Assembly (NCBI GenBank): GCA_002698045.1
Contig: NZUR01000048.1
Span: 1-5,922 of the forward strand
Reading direction: 5' to 3'
DNA: 5,922 nt
From: Thiotrichales bacterium
GTDB taxonomy: Bacteria; Pseudomonadota; Gammaproteobacteria; PS1; Pseudothioglobaceae
Position 1 is the stretch's first letter. Each line of letters begins with the position of its first letter. The position numbers were made by a program, and so were the translations under genes. This document shows, one piece after another, positions 1 to 5,922 of the stretch. The notes beneath the pieces are model-generated. The model worked only from the letters and a program-made list of their open reading frames with translations, did not search any database and was not told the origin of the DNA.

Positions 1-880
1 CTTGGAAAGACAAAAAGGTGGTATTGGTCTTCGTGGTCCTGGTGAAACTCAGCTTGAGACAGATAAGCGTTTAATTTCAATTCGAATTAAAAATATCAAT
101 AAACGACTCGCAAAGGTCCATAAACAGCATGATTTGGGGCGAAAATCGCGCCTTAAAAATGAGCTCCCTATGATCTCACTTGTGGGCTACACAAATGCAG
201 GAAAGTCGACACTTTTTAATCGATTGACTAATGCAAATGTTTATGCAGATGACAAACTTTTTGCGACATTAGATTCAACTATTCGTCGAGTGATTTTGCC
301 TGCTGCTGGAGAAGCGGTTATAGCTGATACAGTAGGCTTTATTCGAGACTTGCCTCACGAGTTGGTGGAGGCTTTTAAGTCAACTCTTGAGGAGACACGA
401 CAGGCTAATGTTCTTCTTCATGTTGTCGATGCATCTGATGCCAATAATAGAGACAAAATTGAGCAAGTAGAGGGCATTATTGAGCAAATAGATGCGCAAA
501 ATATACCAAGCATTATTGTGATGAATAAGATTGATGAGATTGGTGATTTTAGTCCAAGGGTGGACAAGGATAATGATGGAAATATTTATCGAGTGTGGCT
601 TTCTGCCCACTCAGGTGAGGGAATTGACTTGATTTATAAAGCATTATCTCAGAGCTTAAGCGGTATGATGACCTGTGCCAGAATTCAGTTAGATGTTCAG
701 TCGGCATTTATTAGGAGTGAAATACATAAAGTTGGCTTTATTGAAAAAGAAATAATGAATGAATTTGGTCAGTGGCTACTTGAAATTAATGTTACGAGAC
801 ACTATCTAGAAAGATTACTAGTTAAGCAAGGCGTTTCATTACTATGGGAACAGAAGTCACAACAGAGTCAAACGGCATAG
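1..880 (+). CDS. hflX: HflX, ribosome-associated GTPase (5' end missing)
   Basis: HflX is a cytoplasmic TRAFAC-class GTPase that binds the 50S subunit and splits stalled or heat-stressed 70S ribosomes. The reading frame begins at base 2 and is already inside the gene: its first codon, TTG, corresponds to the Leu of the conserved LERQKGGIGLRGPGETQ segment, so it is not a start. Roughly 140 N-terminal residues lie outside the window (E. coli HflX is about 426 residues; 292 are seen here). Numbering from base 2, the conserved GPGETQLETD segment is followed by a charged helical linker (about 20-55), then G1 GYTNAGKST (62-70), the switch I/G2 segment FATLD (87-91, T89), G3 DTVG (109-112), G4 NKID (175-178) and G5 SAHSGEG (201-207). 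A C-terminal domain (about 216-292) ends in a poorly conserved polar tail. The last 37 bases overlap lon in another frame, so the two are probably co-transcribed. The G motifs are intact. Confidence 0.97.
   Translation, partial: LERQKGGIGLRGPGETQLETDKRLISIRIKNINKRLAKVHKQHDLGRKSRLKNELPMISLVGYTNAGKSTLFNRLTNANVYADDKLFATLDSTIRRVILPAAGEAVIADTVGFIRDLPHELVEAFKSTLEETRQANVLLHVVDASDANNRDKIEQVEGIIEQIDAQNIPSIIVMNKIDEIGDFSPRVDKDNDGNIYRVWLSAHSGEGIDLIYKALSQSLSGMMTCARIQLDVQSAFIRSEIHKVGFIEKEIMNEFGQWLLEINVTRHYLERLLVKQGVSLLWEQKSQQSQTA
779..807 (+). promoter_or_regulatory. Candidate heat-shock (sigma-32-type) promoter for lon inside hflX
   Basis: CTTGAA at 779-784 matches the sigma-32 -35 consensus exactly. After a 15-base spacer, CACTATCT at 800-807 agrees with CCCCATNT at five of seven defined positions. 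The predicted start of transcription near 813 would give a leader of about 30 bases before lon ATG 844. In E. coli, lon is a classic sigma-32 target, which makes the location meaningful. The same stretch can also be read as a sigma-70 promoter (TTGAAA 780-785, 17 bases, TATCTA 803-808), though its -10 is poor. The bases also encode HflX, and CTTGAA recurs inside lon as ordinary codons (for example near 1410 and 1460), so chance is a real alternative. Confidence 0.35.
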
Positions 881-3180
881 AGAATCAGTCAATACCACTA
901 TTGCCACTAAGAGATGTGGTGGTTTTTCCTCACACTGTTATTCCTCTATTTATTGGAAGAAAATCTTCAGTTAATGCCATTACTCAAGCAATGGAAGCAG
1001 ATAAAAATGTTTTCCTAGTCACTCAAAAAGACGAAACTATTGAAGAGCCGAATAATGAAGACCTTCATAAGGTTGGCACATTGGCAACAATCCTTCAATT
1101 ACTCAAACTACCCGACGGAACTATTAAGGTTTTAGTTGAGGGAATTAAAAGAGCTAAAATTGAAGAGTTTGTTGAACTTAAAGAGCACACTGAAGTTATT
1201 CTTAGTGACTGTACCTTAGGCTTTGAAGACGACACAGAGATTAAGGCAATGATGCGCTTAGCTCTAGAGAATTTTGAGAAATATATAAAATTCAGTAAAA
1301 AAATTCCAGAAGAGGTATACAAGGTACTCAAAGAAATCACTGATATAGAACGTTTTAGTGATGTCATTATTGCTAATCTTAGTCTTAAAGTTGAAGAAAA
1401 GCAGGCTTTACTTGAAAGTGGCCTTGCTAAAGATAGACTGGAAGCAATCCTATCAATACTTGAAGGGGAATTGGATGTTTTAGGTGCAGAACAGAAAATT
1501 CAAAGCAGAGTTCGTAAACAAATGGAGTCAAACCAAAGAGACTACTATTTAAATGAGCAAATGAAGTCTATCCAGAAAGAGCTTGGAACGCTTGATGATG
1601 AGAATGAGATTGAAGAATTACAATTAAGTATTAATAAGGCAAAAATGCCTAAAGAGGCAAAGAATAAAGCACAAAGTGAGCTCAATAAGTTACAGAGAAT
1701 GTCTTCACAATCATCTGATGCTTCAATCATAAGAACCTATATTGAAAACTTATGTGACGTGCCTTGGAGCAAAAAAACAAAAACAAACAAAGACTTAATC
1801 AAAGCAAAAAAAATACTCGATGAAGATCATTATGGTTTAGACAAGGTAAAGGAAAGGATCTTGGAGCATTTGGCTGTTCAAAGTCGAGTGACCCACAACA
1901 AGGCAAATATTCTTTGTTTGGTTGGGCCTCCAGGGGTTGGAAAGACATCACTTGGAGAGTCAATTGCAAAATCAGTTAACCGAAAATATGTTCGTATGGC
2001 ACTTGGTGGTGTTAGGGATGAGGCTGAAATTCGAGGCCACAGGCGAACCTATATTGGAGCCATGCCAGGTTCAATTGTTCAGAAAATGCAAAAAGTTAAT
2101 GTCAAAAACCCATTATTCTTACTAGATGAGATCGACAAAATGGCCTCCGACTTTAGAGGCGACCCTGGTTCTGCGATGTTGGAAGTTTTAGATCCAGAGC
2201 AAAATCACACCTTTAATGACCACTACTTAGAGGTTGACTATGACCTTTCACAAGTAATGTTTGTTGCAACTGCAAACTCCTTAGACCTTCCAGGGGCATT
2301 GATAGATCGAATGGAAATAATTCATATTTCTGGTTACACAGAGGATGAAAAACTTGAAATTGCTAAGCGCCATTTAATCTCAAAACAAATGAAAAATAAT
2401 GGTGTCAAAGCCTCTGAAATAGTATTCAAAGATTCTGCAATAATGGATATTATTCGTTACTATACAAGAGAAGCAGGTGTTCGTAATCTTGACAGAGAGA
2501 TTGGCGGTATTTGCAGGAAAGTTGTTAAGGACGTGACGCTTAAAAAACGTAAAGCAAGAGCTATAATTAATTCGAAGAGTTTACCAAAATTCTTGGGGAT
2601 GAAAAAATATCGCTTTGGCCTTGCTGAGGAACATAACCAGGTAGGTGAGGTAACTGGTCTTGCGTGGACTTCAGTAGGCGGTGATTTACTTACAATTGAG
2701 GCCTCTTCATATAAAGGTAAGGGTAAGCTTAATTACACAGGGCAGCTAGGTGATGTTATGAAAGAGTCAATTCAGGCTGCTATGTCTGTGACACGTCTTC
2801 GTGCAGATTCTTTAGGGATTGCAGATGATTTTCATGAAAAGCTTGATATCCATATCCACGTTCCTGATGGCTCTACTCCTAAGGACGGTCCAAGTGCAGG
2901 AGCGGCAATGTGTACCGCTTTAGTTTCAGTTTTAACGGGCCGAAAAGTAAAGGCAGCTGTTGCAATGACTGGTGAAATTACACTTAGAGGAGAAATTACA
3001 CCTATTGGAGGGTTGAAAGAAAAATTACTCGCAGCAATGAGAGGTGGCATTAAAACTGTGATTATTCCTGAAGATAATGAACGAGAATTGTCTGAAGTCC
3101 CAGAGAAAATCAAAGGCAAGCTTGAGATTATAAAAGTGAAGTGGATAGATCAAGTTTTAGATATTGCCCTCGAGAAATAA
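844..3180 (+). CDS. lon: Lon, ATP-dependent AAA+ serine protease
   Basis: Lon is the cytoplasmic homohexameric protease that unfolds and degrades misfolded and short-lived regulatory proteins. The 778 residues compare with 784 in E. coli, and the functional sites run at a constant offset of +5. The N-terminal substrate-binding domain opens with PLLPLRDVVVFPH (18-30) and is followed by a long charged helical region (about 190-300). The AAA+ module has Walker A GPPGVGKTS (361-369), pore-loop Y403-I404 within GHRRTYIGAMPG, Walker B LLDEID (426-431) and sensor-2 R547 in AGVR. The protease domain carries the catalytic dyad S684 in PKDGPSAG and K727 in GGLKEK. ATG 844 is the only ATG available: the frame is closed by a TAA at 823-825, and the next start-type codon (TTG 901) would cut the conserved N-terminus. 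The Shine-Dalgarno is weak (AAGG at 828-831, 12 bases away), which suggests coupling to hflX translation. The gene appears complete and functional. Confidence 0.98.
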   Translation: MGTEVTTESNGIENQSIPLLPLRDVVVFPHTVIPLFIGRKSSVNAITQAMEADKNVFLVTQKDETIEEPNNEDLHKVGTLATILQLLKLPDGTIKVLVEGIKRAKIEEFVELKEHTEVILSDCTLGFEDDTEIKAMMRLALENFEKYIKFSKKIPEEVYKVLKEITDIERFSDVIIANLSLKVEEKQALLESGLAKDRLEAILSILEGELDVLGAEQKIQSRVRKQMESNQRDYYLNEQMKSIQKELGTLDDENEIEELQLSINKAKMPKEAKNKAQSELNKLQRMSSQSSDASIIRTYIENLCDVPWSKKTKTNKDLIKAKKILDEDHYGLDKVKERILEHLAVQSRVTHNKANILCLVGPPGVGKTSLGESIAKSVNRKYVRMALGGVRDEAEIRGHRRTYIGAMPGSIVQKMQKVNVKNPLFLLDEIDKMASDFRGDPGSAMLEVLDPEQNHTFNDHYLEVDYDLSQVMFVATANSLDLPGALIDRMEIIHISGYTEDEKLEIAKRHLISKQMKNNGVKASEIVFKDSAIMDIIRYYTREAGVRNLDREIGGICRKVVKDVTLKKRKARAIINSKSLPKFLGMKKYRFGLAEEHNQVGEVTGLAWTSVGGDLLTIEASSYKGKGKLNYTGQLGDVMKESIQAAMSVTRLRADSLGIADDFHEKLDIHIHVPDGSTPKDGPSAGAAMCTALVSVLTGRKVKAAVAMTGEITLRGEITPIGGLKEKLLAAMRGGIKTVIIPEDNERELSEVPEKIKGKLEIIKVKWIDQVLDIALEK

Positions 3181-3192
3181 AAAATCAAACTT

Positions 3193-4461
3193 TTATAGAC
3201 TCTTTATGAGCTTGGCATAGTAAAAGCCATCATATTTATGCTCTGGAAGCTGTTGCTTTCCAATTAGACCCTCTCCCCATGAAAGTGATATTTCCTCATT
3301 TTTCGCATCCCCTGATCTTTGAAGAAAAGCATTAATCTGGTTTTCATTTTCATCTTTTAGAACTGAACAAGTAGCATAAACTAGCTCTCCACCGGGTTTT
3401 AACAAGGCCCATAGATTGTCGAGAATTAATGCTTGAATTTTAGTAACTTCGCTAACATCTCTTGGCTTTCTTAACAGCTTAATGTCTGGATGTCTTCGAA
3501 TAACTCCTGTTCCTGAGCATGGAGCATCTATTAAGATTTTATCAAACATTTTTTTATCCCACCAGTCTTGACGAGTAGCATCACCGAGCATAATTTTGAC
3601 ATTTTTATTTTGTAGACGATCAATATTTTCTTGAACCCTTAAAAGTCTCATTTTGTCATTATCTATTGCAATTATTTCTGCATCAGGGCAAAGCTCGGCT
3701 AGGTGAGTTGTTTTTCCACCAGGTGCACAACATGCATCAAGAATTCGTTCGCCTTTTTTAGGAGAAATTAGTGGGGCTGCTAGTTGCGCAGAAATATCTT
3801 GAACATAACAAGATCCATTTTCAAATCCTAGCAAACTAGTGATATTAACTGCATCATCAAGGACTAGAGCTTGAGAGGCAATTTTAGATAATTCGCTCGA
3901 TATGTTTTCATTTTGAAGTTGTGCTTTAAAGTCATCCCTTTCAATCGAGGGATGAACTCGAATTGACATTGGGGCTTGTTTATTGTTTTCAATGAATATT
4001 TCTTGATAACTATCTGGGTAATCTTTTTTAAATTTCTTAACCATCCAAGTTGGATGAGAGTGGTGAGGTGATTTTAAAATTACATCTCGATCTCGGTCAA
4101 TACCTCTGAGTATTGCATTCACAAATCCTTTTGCCCAGTTTTTTCCTATCATCTCTGCAATATCAACAGTTTCCTTGATTGCGGCATGGATAGAAATATC
4201 AGTATAAATAAGTTGGTATGCCCCTAAAATTAATAAGCAGTGAATATCAAGATTCTTTTTTTCTAAAGGTTTTTTAATCCTAGGTGTGATTAAGTCATTA
4301 AGGTGATGATAAAAGCGAATTGATCCAAATGTTAAAGATTTTGCAAAGGATAAGTCATTAGCTTCAGTTGGAAAAGCTGCTTCAGATAGAGATTTTTTTT
4401 CTAAAGCGATTAAGCAAATAGCTCTATGTGCAATAACTCTAGCGTTGTTTTTATTGAGCAA
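3193..4461 (-). CDS. rsmB: RsmB, 16S rRNA (cytosine-967-C5)-methyltransferase
   Basis: RsmB transfers a methyl group from S-adenosylmethionine to C5 of cytosine 967 in 16S rRNA. From the preferred TTG start it is 422 residues (E. coli: 429). The N-terminal NusB-like RNA-binding domain spans about 1-130 and includes the family-typical segments LGAYQLIY and NAILRG. The Rossmann-fold methyltransferase domain has the SAM-binding motif DACCAPGGK (242-250), the release cysteine C315 in DAPCSGTG followed by VIRRHPDIK, and the nucleophile C365 in YATCSVL. The two cysteines are 50 residues apart, as in E. coli (C325/C375). The C-terminus ends DGFYYAKLIKSL, as in relatives. Start: TTG at 4461 places the homologous N-terminus (NKNNARVIAHRA) right at the start and overlaps the dsbC stop by 11 bases. 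The next upstream starts in frame (ATG 4521, ATG 4551, TTG 4554) would add 20-31 residues read from the conserved end of dsbC in the wrong frame. No clear Shine-Dalgarno is visible, so coupling to dsbC is likely. Identity is very sure; the start is moderately sure. Confidence 0.95.
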   Translation of the reverse strand: MLNKNNARVIAHRAICLIALEKKSLSEAAFPTEANDLSFAKSLTFGSIRFYHHLNDLITPRIKKPLEKKNLDIHCLLILGAYQLIYTDISIHAAIKETVDIAEMIGKNWAKGFVNAILRGIDRDRDVILKSPHHSHPTWMVKKFKKDYPDSYQEIFIENNKQAPMSIRVHPSIERDDFKAQLQNENISSELSKIASQALVLDDAVNITSLLGFENGSCYVQDISAQLAAPLISPKKGERILDACCAPGGKTTHLAELCPDAEIIAIDNDKMRLLRVQENIDRLQNKNVKIMLGDATRQDWWDKKMFDKILIDAPCSGTGVIRRHPDIKLLRKPRDVSEVTKIQALILDNLWALLKPGGELVYATCSVLKDENENQINAFLQRSGDAKNEEISLSWGEGLIGKQQLPEHKYDGFYYAKLIKSL

Positions 4462-5170
4462 TTTTAGATATGATGCTATTAAGAAGATCTTCTGGATCTT
4501 GGTAACCAGGGGTGTTAGAGCCATCTGCAAAAAATAGTGAAGGCGTACCATCAACTCCCAATTGTTTTGAAATGGCTAGTTGTTCTGCAACTGGATTCTC
4601 ACATTCAACACTTTCCGGCAAAAAGCGCTTTAGTTTATAGTTGTGAAGTGCAACTGATTTATCTTCAGCGCACCAAATTTTTTCCATAGCACTTTGTGCA
4701 TTAGGATGGAGCTCTTCTAATGGGGAGGCTAGATACTTTATGGTGATTCCTAGGGAATTCATTTCCTCCATATTTGCATGTAGTTTGGCACAATAAGGGC
4801 AATCAACATCAGTGAAAACATGAATAATGTATTGCTCATTTTCTGCTTTAAATACAATCTTGTCATTTTCATCAATACTATTTAATATGTTATTTCTTAT
4901 AGAATTTATACGAGTTGCCGAAAGATTAGTCATTAATTCTAAATCTGTCACAGCGCCTTGAATGACGTATCTTCCATCGAAGGATATATACATAACATCA
5001 ATCCATGGTTTGGTAAGAACTACCTCATAAAAACCGTCTAACTCTGAGTTGCTAATATTTTCAGCGCTTATACTTGGAAAGTATGGCTGTAATTTATTGA
5101 TAACTGTATCTATATTTGCGAAGGCAGAATTAGTAATTATCAAAAAAAAGAATAAAAGTGACTTATACAT
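4451..5170 (-). CDS. dsbC: DsbC-type periplasmic thiol:disulfide isomerase
   Basis: DsbC is a V-shaped periplasmic homodimer that reshuffles wrong disulfide bonds and is kept reduced by DsbD. The 239 residues compare with 236 in E. coli. A signal peptide is clear: Lys3, a hydrophobic core LLFFFLIIT (5-13) and an AxA site (A16-F17-A18), predicting a mature protein from N19. The N-terminal dimerisation domain includes the family-typical ISFDGRYVIQG (62-72). The thioredoxin-fold domain carries the active site CPYC (124-127) after VFTDVD, the structural cysteine pair C167 (IWCAEDK) and C190 (VECENP), matching the second disulfide of E. coli DsbC, and the cis-proline loop GTP (208-210). The Pro in CPYC differs from the CGYC of E. 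coli DsbC. DsbG is less likely because both structural cysteines and the DsbC-like N-domain are present. It is the first gene of a probable dsbC-rsmB unit. The start ATG at 5170 is fixed by the signal peptide; the ribosome site is weak. Confidence 0.95.
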   Translation of the reverse strand: MYKSLLFFFLIITNSAFANIDTVINKLQPYFPSISAENISNSELDGFYEVVLTKPWIDVMYISFDGRYVIQGAVTDLELMTNLSATRINSIRNNILNSIDENDKIVFKAENEQYIIHVFTDVDCPYCAKLHANMEEMNSLGITIKYLASPLEELHPNAQSAMEKIWCAEDKSVALHNYKLKRFLPESVECENPVAEQLAISKQLGVDGTPSLFFADGSNTPGYQDPEDLLNSIISKIAQ

Positions 5171-5228
5171 AGTGAAAATTCATTATTAAAGAGGTAAATT
5201 TTACAGTTTTTTGGTAGAATATCGAGAT

Positions 5229-5234
5229 TATAAT
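5229..5234 (+). promoter_or_regulatory. Candidate -10 box of the pepA promoter in the divergent region
   Basis: TATAAT at 5229-5234 is a perfect sigma-70 -10 hexamer, 15 bases before pepA ATG 5250. No good -35 lies at 16-18 bases (only T-rich sequence around 5205-5212), and the TTTACA at 5200-5205 is too far away (23 bases). Transcription would start close to the ATG and give a very short leader. Because ATTATAAT is nearly symmetric, the - strand also carries TATAAT at 5227-5232, facing dsbC, again without a recognisable -35. The whole intergenic stretch 5171-5249 must hold the promoters for both directions, but which bases are used is inferred. Confidence 0.35.
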
Positions 5235-5249
5235 TTTTCGAGAATTGCC

Positions 5250-5922
5250 ATGGATTTTTTTGTTACTCATCAAACTGCAGACCATTATAGTGGTGATTGT
5301 GCCGTTGCCTTTGTTTTTAAGGATTCAGTTAACGAAAGTAGGATTCTTCAGGCGCTATTAGAACTTAATCGATTCGATTCGAGTCTAGGTGACAGCTTGA
5401 TGTTAAGTAAGGTTAAAGGATATAAAACTAAACGAGTCTTAGCACTAGGTCTGGGGGAATCACCACTAAACGAGAAAAGTTTTCTTAAGGCGCTTAAATC
5501 ACTTTCTTCTGCTATGGCTGATCTAAAGGTCAAAAACGTTGTAATACCTAGAATCCAAGTTGATAGCCGTGATGAGTCTTGGGTGCAACTAACTATAGCT
5601 CGTGTATTAAAAAATGCATCCTATCAGATTGAAAAAGTTGGCGCGGTAAAAGAAAAGAATGATGATGTTATTCTAGAGGCGGTAAATATCTATTCTGAAA
5701 ATAATGGTGCTACGGAAATTAACAAAGGTGTTGCTATTGCTAATGGTATGGCGTTGACTAGAAAGTTAGGAGATTTACCATCTAATATTTGTACTCCAAG
5801 CTATATAGCTGAAACTGCAGAGTCTTTAGCTTCGAGCTATAAACTTGAGTGTGAGGTTTTAGAGGAGTCAGATATGGAGGCTTTGGGAATGAACTCTTTG
5901 CTTTCTGTTTCCAAAGGCTCAT
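5250..5922 (+). CDS. pepA: PepA, leucyl aminopeptidase (3' end missing)
   Basis: PepA is a cytoplasmic M17-family aminopeptidase, hexameric with two metal ions per subunit, that removes N-terminal residues from peptides; in some bacteria it also binds DNA in transcription control and plasmid resolution. The frame is open from ATG 5250 to the window end (224 codons of a usual ~500). The protein starts MDFFVTHQTAD, comparable to MEFSVKSG of E. coli PepA. The N-terminal alpha/beta domain includes the segment RVLALGLGE (62-70), equivalent to RILLIGCGKE. The junction to the catalytic domain is recognisable: GVAIANGMALTRKLGDLPSN (160-179), then ICTPSYIAETA and, near the edge, ALGMNSLLSVSKGS, which matches the E. 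coli ELGMHSYLAVGQGS. The metal-binding and catalytic residues lie beyond the window, so activity cannot be judged. A weak Shine-Dalgarno GAGA (5240-5243) lies 6 bases before the ATG. It is transcribed divergently from dsbC. Confidence 0.95.
   Translation, partial: MDFFVTHQTADHYSGDCAVAFVFKDSVNESRILQALLELNRFDSSLGDSLMLSKVKGYKTKRVLALGLGESPLNEKSFLKALKSLSSAMADLKVKNVVIPRIQVDSRDESWVQLTIARVLKNASYQIEKVGAVKEKNDDVILEAVNIYSENNGATEINKGVAIANGMALTRKLGDLPSNICTPSYIAETAESLASSYKLECEVLEESDMEALGMNSLLSVSKGS

Noticed and set aside
2..4. TTG at the left edge as the start codon of a short HflX.
   Set aside because: It encodes the conserved Leu of the LERQKGG segment in full-length HflX; the gene simply continues beyond the window.
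1922..2125. A 67-codon open frame on the + strand across the Lon Walker A region.
   Set aside because: It lies wholly inside lon in another frame, has no ribosome site, and the lon frame there encodes invariant ATPase motifs.
2832..3119. A 95-codon open frame on the - strand opposite the Lon protease domain.
   Set aside because: It is a mirror of conserved lon codons (catalytic S684 and K727 region), with no recognisable domain. The same holds for - strand frames at 380-610, 1095-1367 and 1545-1730.
3198..3210. Short inverted repeat around GACTCTTTATGAG as a terminator for lon.
   Set aside because: Only a three-base stem can form and no T run follows, so it does not support a terminator call.
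5200..5220. TTTACA (5200-5205) and TAGAAT (5215-5220) as a pepA promoter pair.
   Set aside because: The spacer is only 9 bases, far below the 16-18 needed. TTTACA is also too far (23 bases) from the perfect TATAAT.
5348..5533. A 61-codon open frame on the - strand.
   Set aside because: It lies opposite the pepA N-terminal domain, which has clear homology on the + strand.

Overview
The window is an AT-rich stretch of a proteobacterial chromosome, most likely gammaproteobacterial. HflX, Lon, RsmB, DsbC and PepA all match the enterobacterial proteins closely in motif order and spacing. The low GC and tightly packed, overlapping genes would fit a marine or streamlined lineage, for example the SUP05/Thioglobus group or a related symbiont. 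That placement is inference, since no taxonomic marker is present. Nearly every base is coding. I see no tRNA, rRNA, mobile element, CRISPR array or long repeat.

Layout: (1) Bases 1-880, + strand, hold the 3' two thirds of hflX, a ribosome-associated GTPase cut by the left edge. (2) Bases 844-3180, + strand, hold complete lon, the ATP-dependent AAA+ protease, overlapping hflX by 37 bases. (3) Bases 3193-4461, - strand, hold rsmB, the 16S rRNA m5C967 methyltransferase, converging on lon with a 12-base gap. (4) Bases 4451-5170, - strand, hold dsbC, a periplasmic disulfide isomerase. It lies upstream of rsmB in the same transcription direction and overlaps it by 11 bases if rsmB starts at the TTG I prefer. 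(5) Bases 5171-5249 are the only real intergenic region, a divergent promoter region. (6) Bases 5250-5922, + strand, hold the first 224 codons of pepA (leucyl aminopeptidase), cut by the right edge.

The genes are housekeeping functions linked by protein quality: HflX rescues or splits stalled and heat-stressed ribosomes, Lon degrades misfolded proteins, DsbC repairs wrong disulfides in the periplasm, PepA finishes peptide breakdown, and RsmB modifies the small ribosomal subunit near the decoding region. The hflX-lon pair looks translationally coupled, and a heat-shock-like promoter candidate lies inside the hflX 3' end just before lon. I did not find evidence of a new biological system. The points worth checking are the hflX-lon arrangement, the possible internal sigma-32-type promoter, the non-ATG start of rsmB, and the CPYC active site of DsbC.
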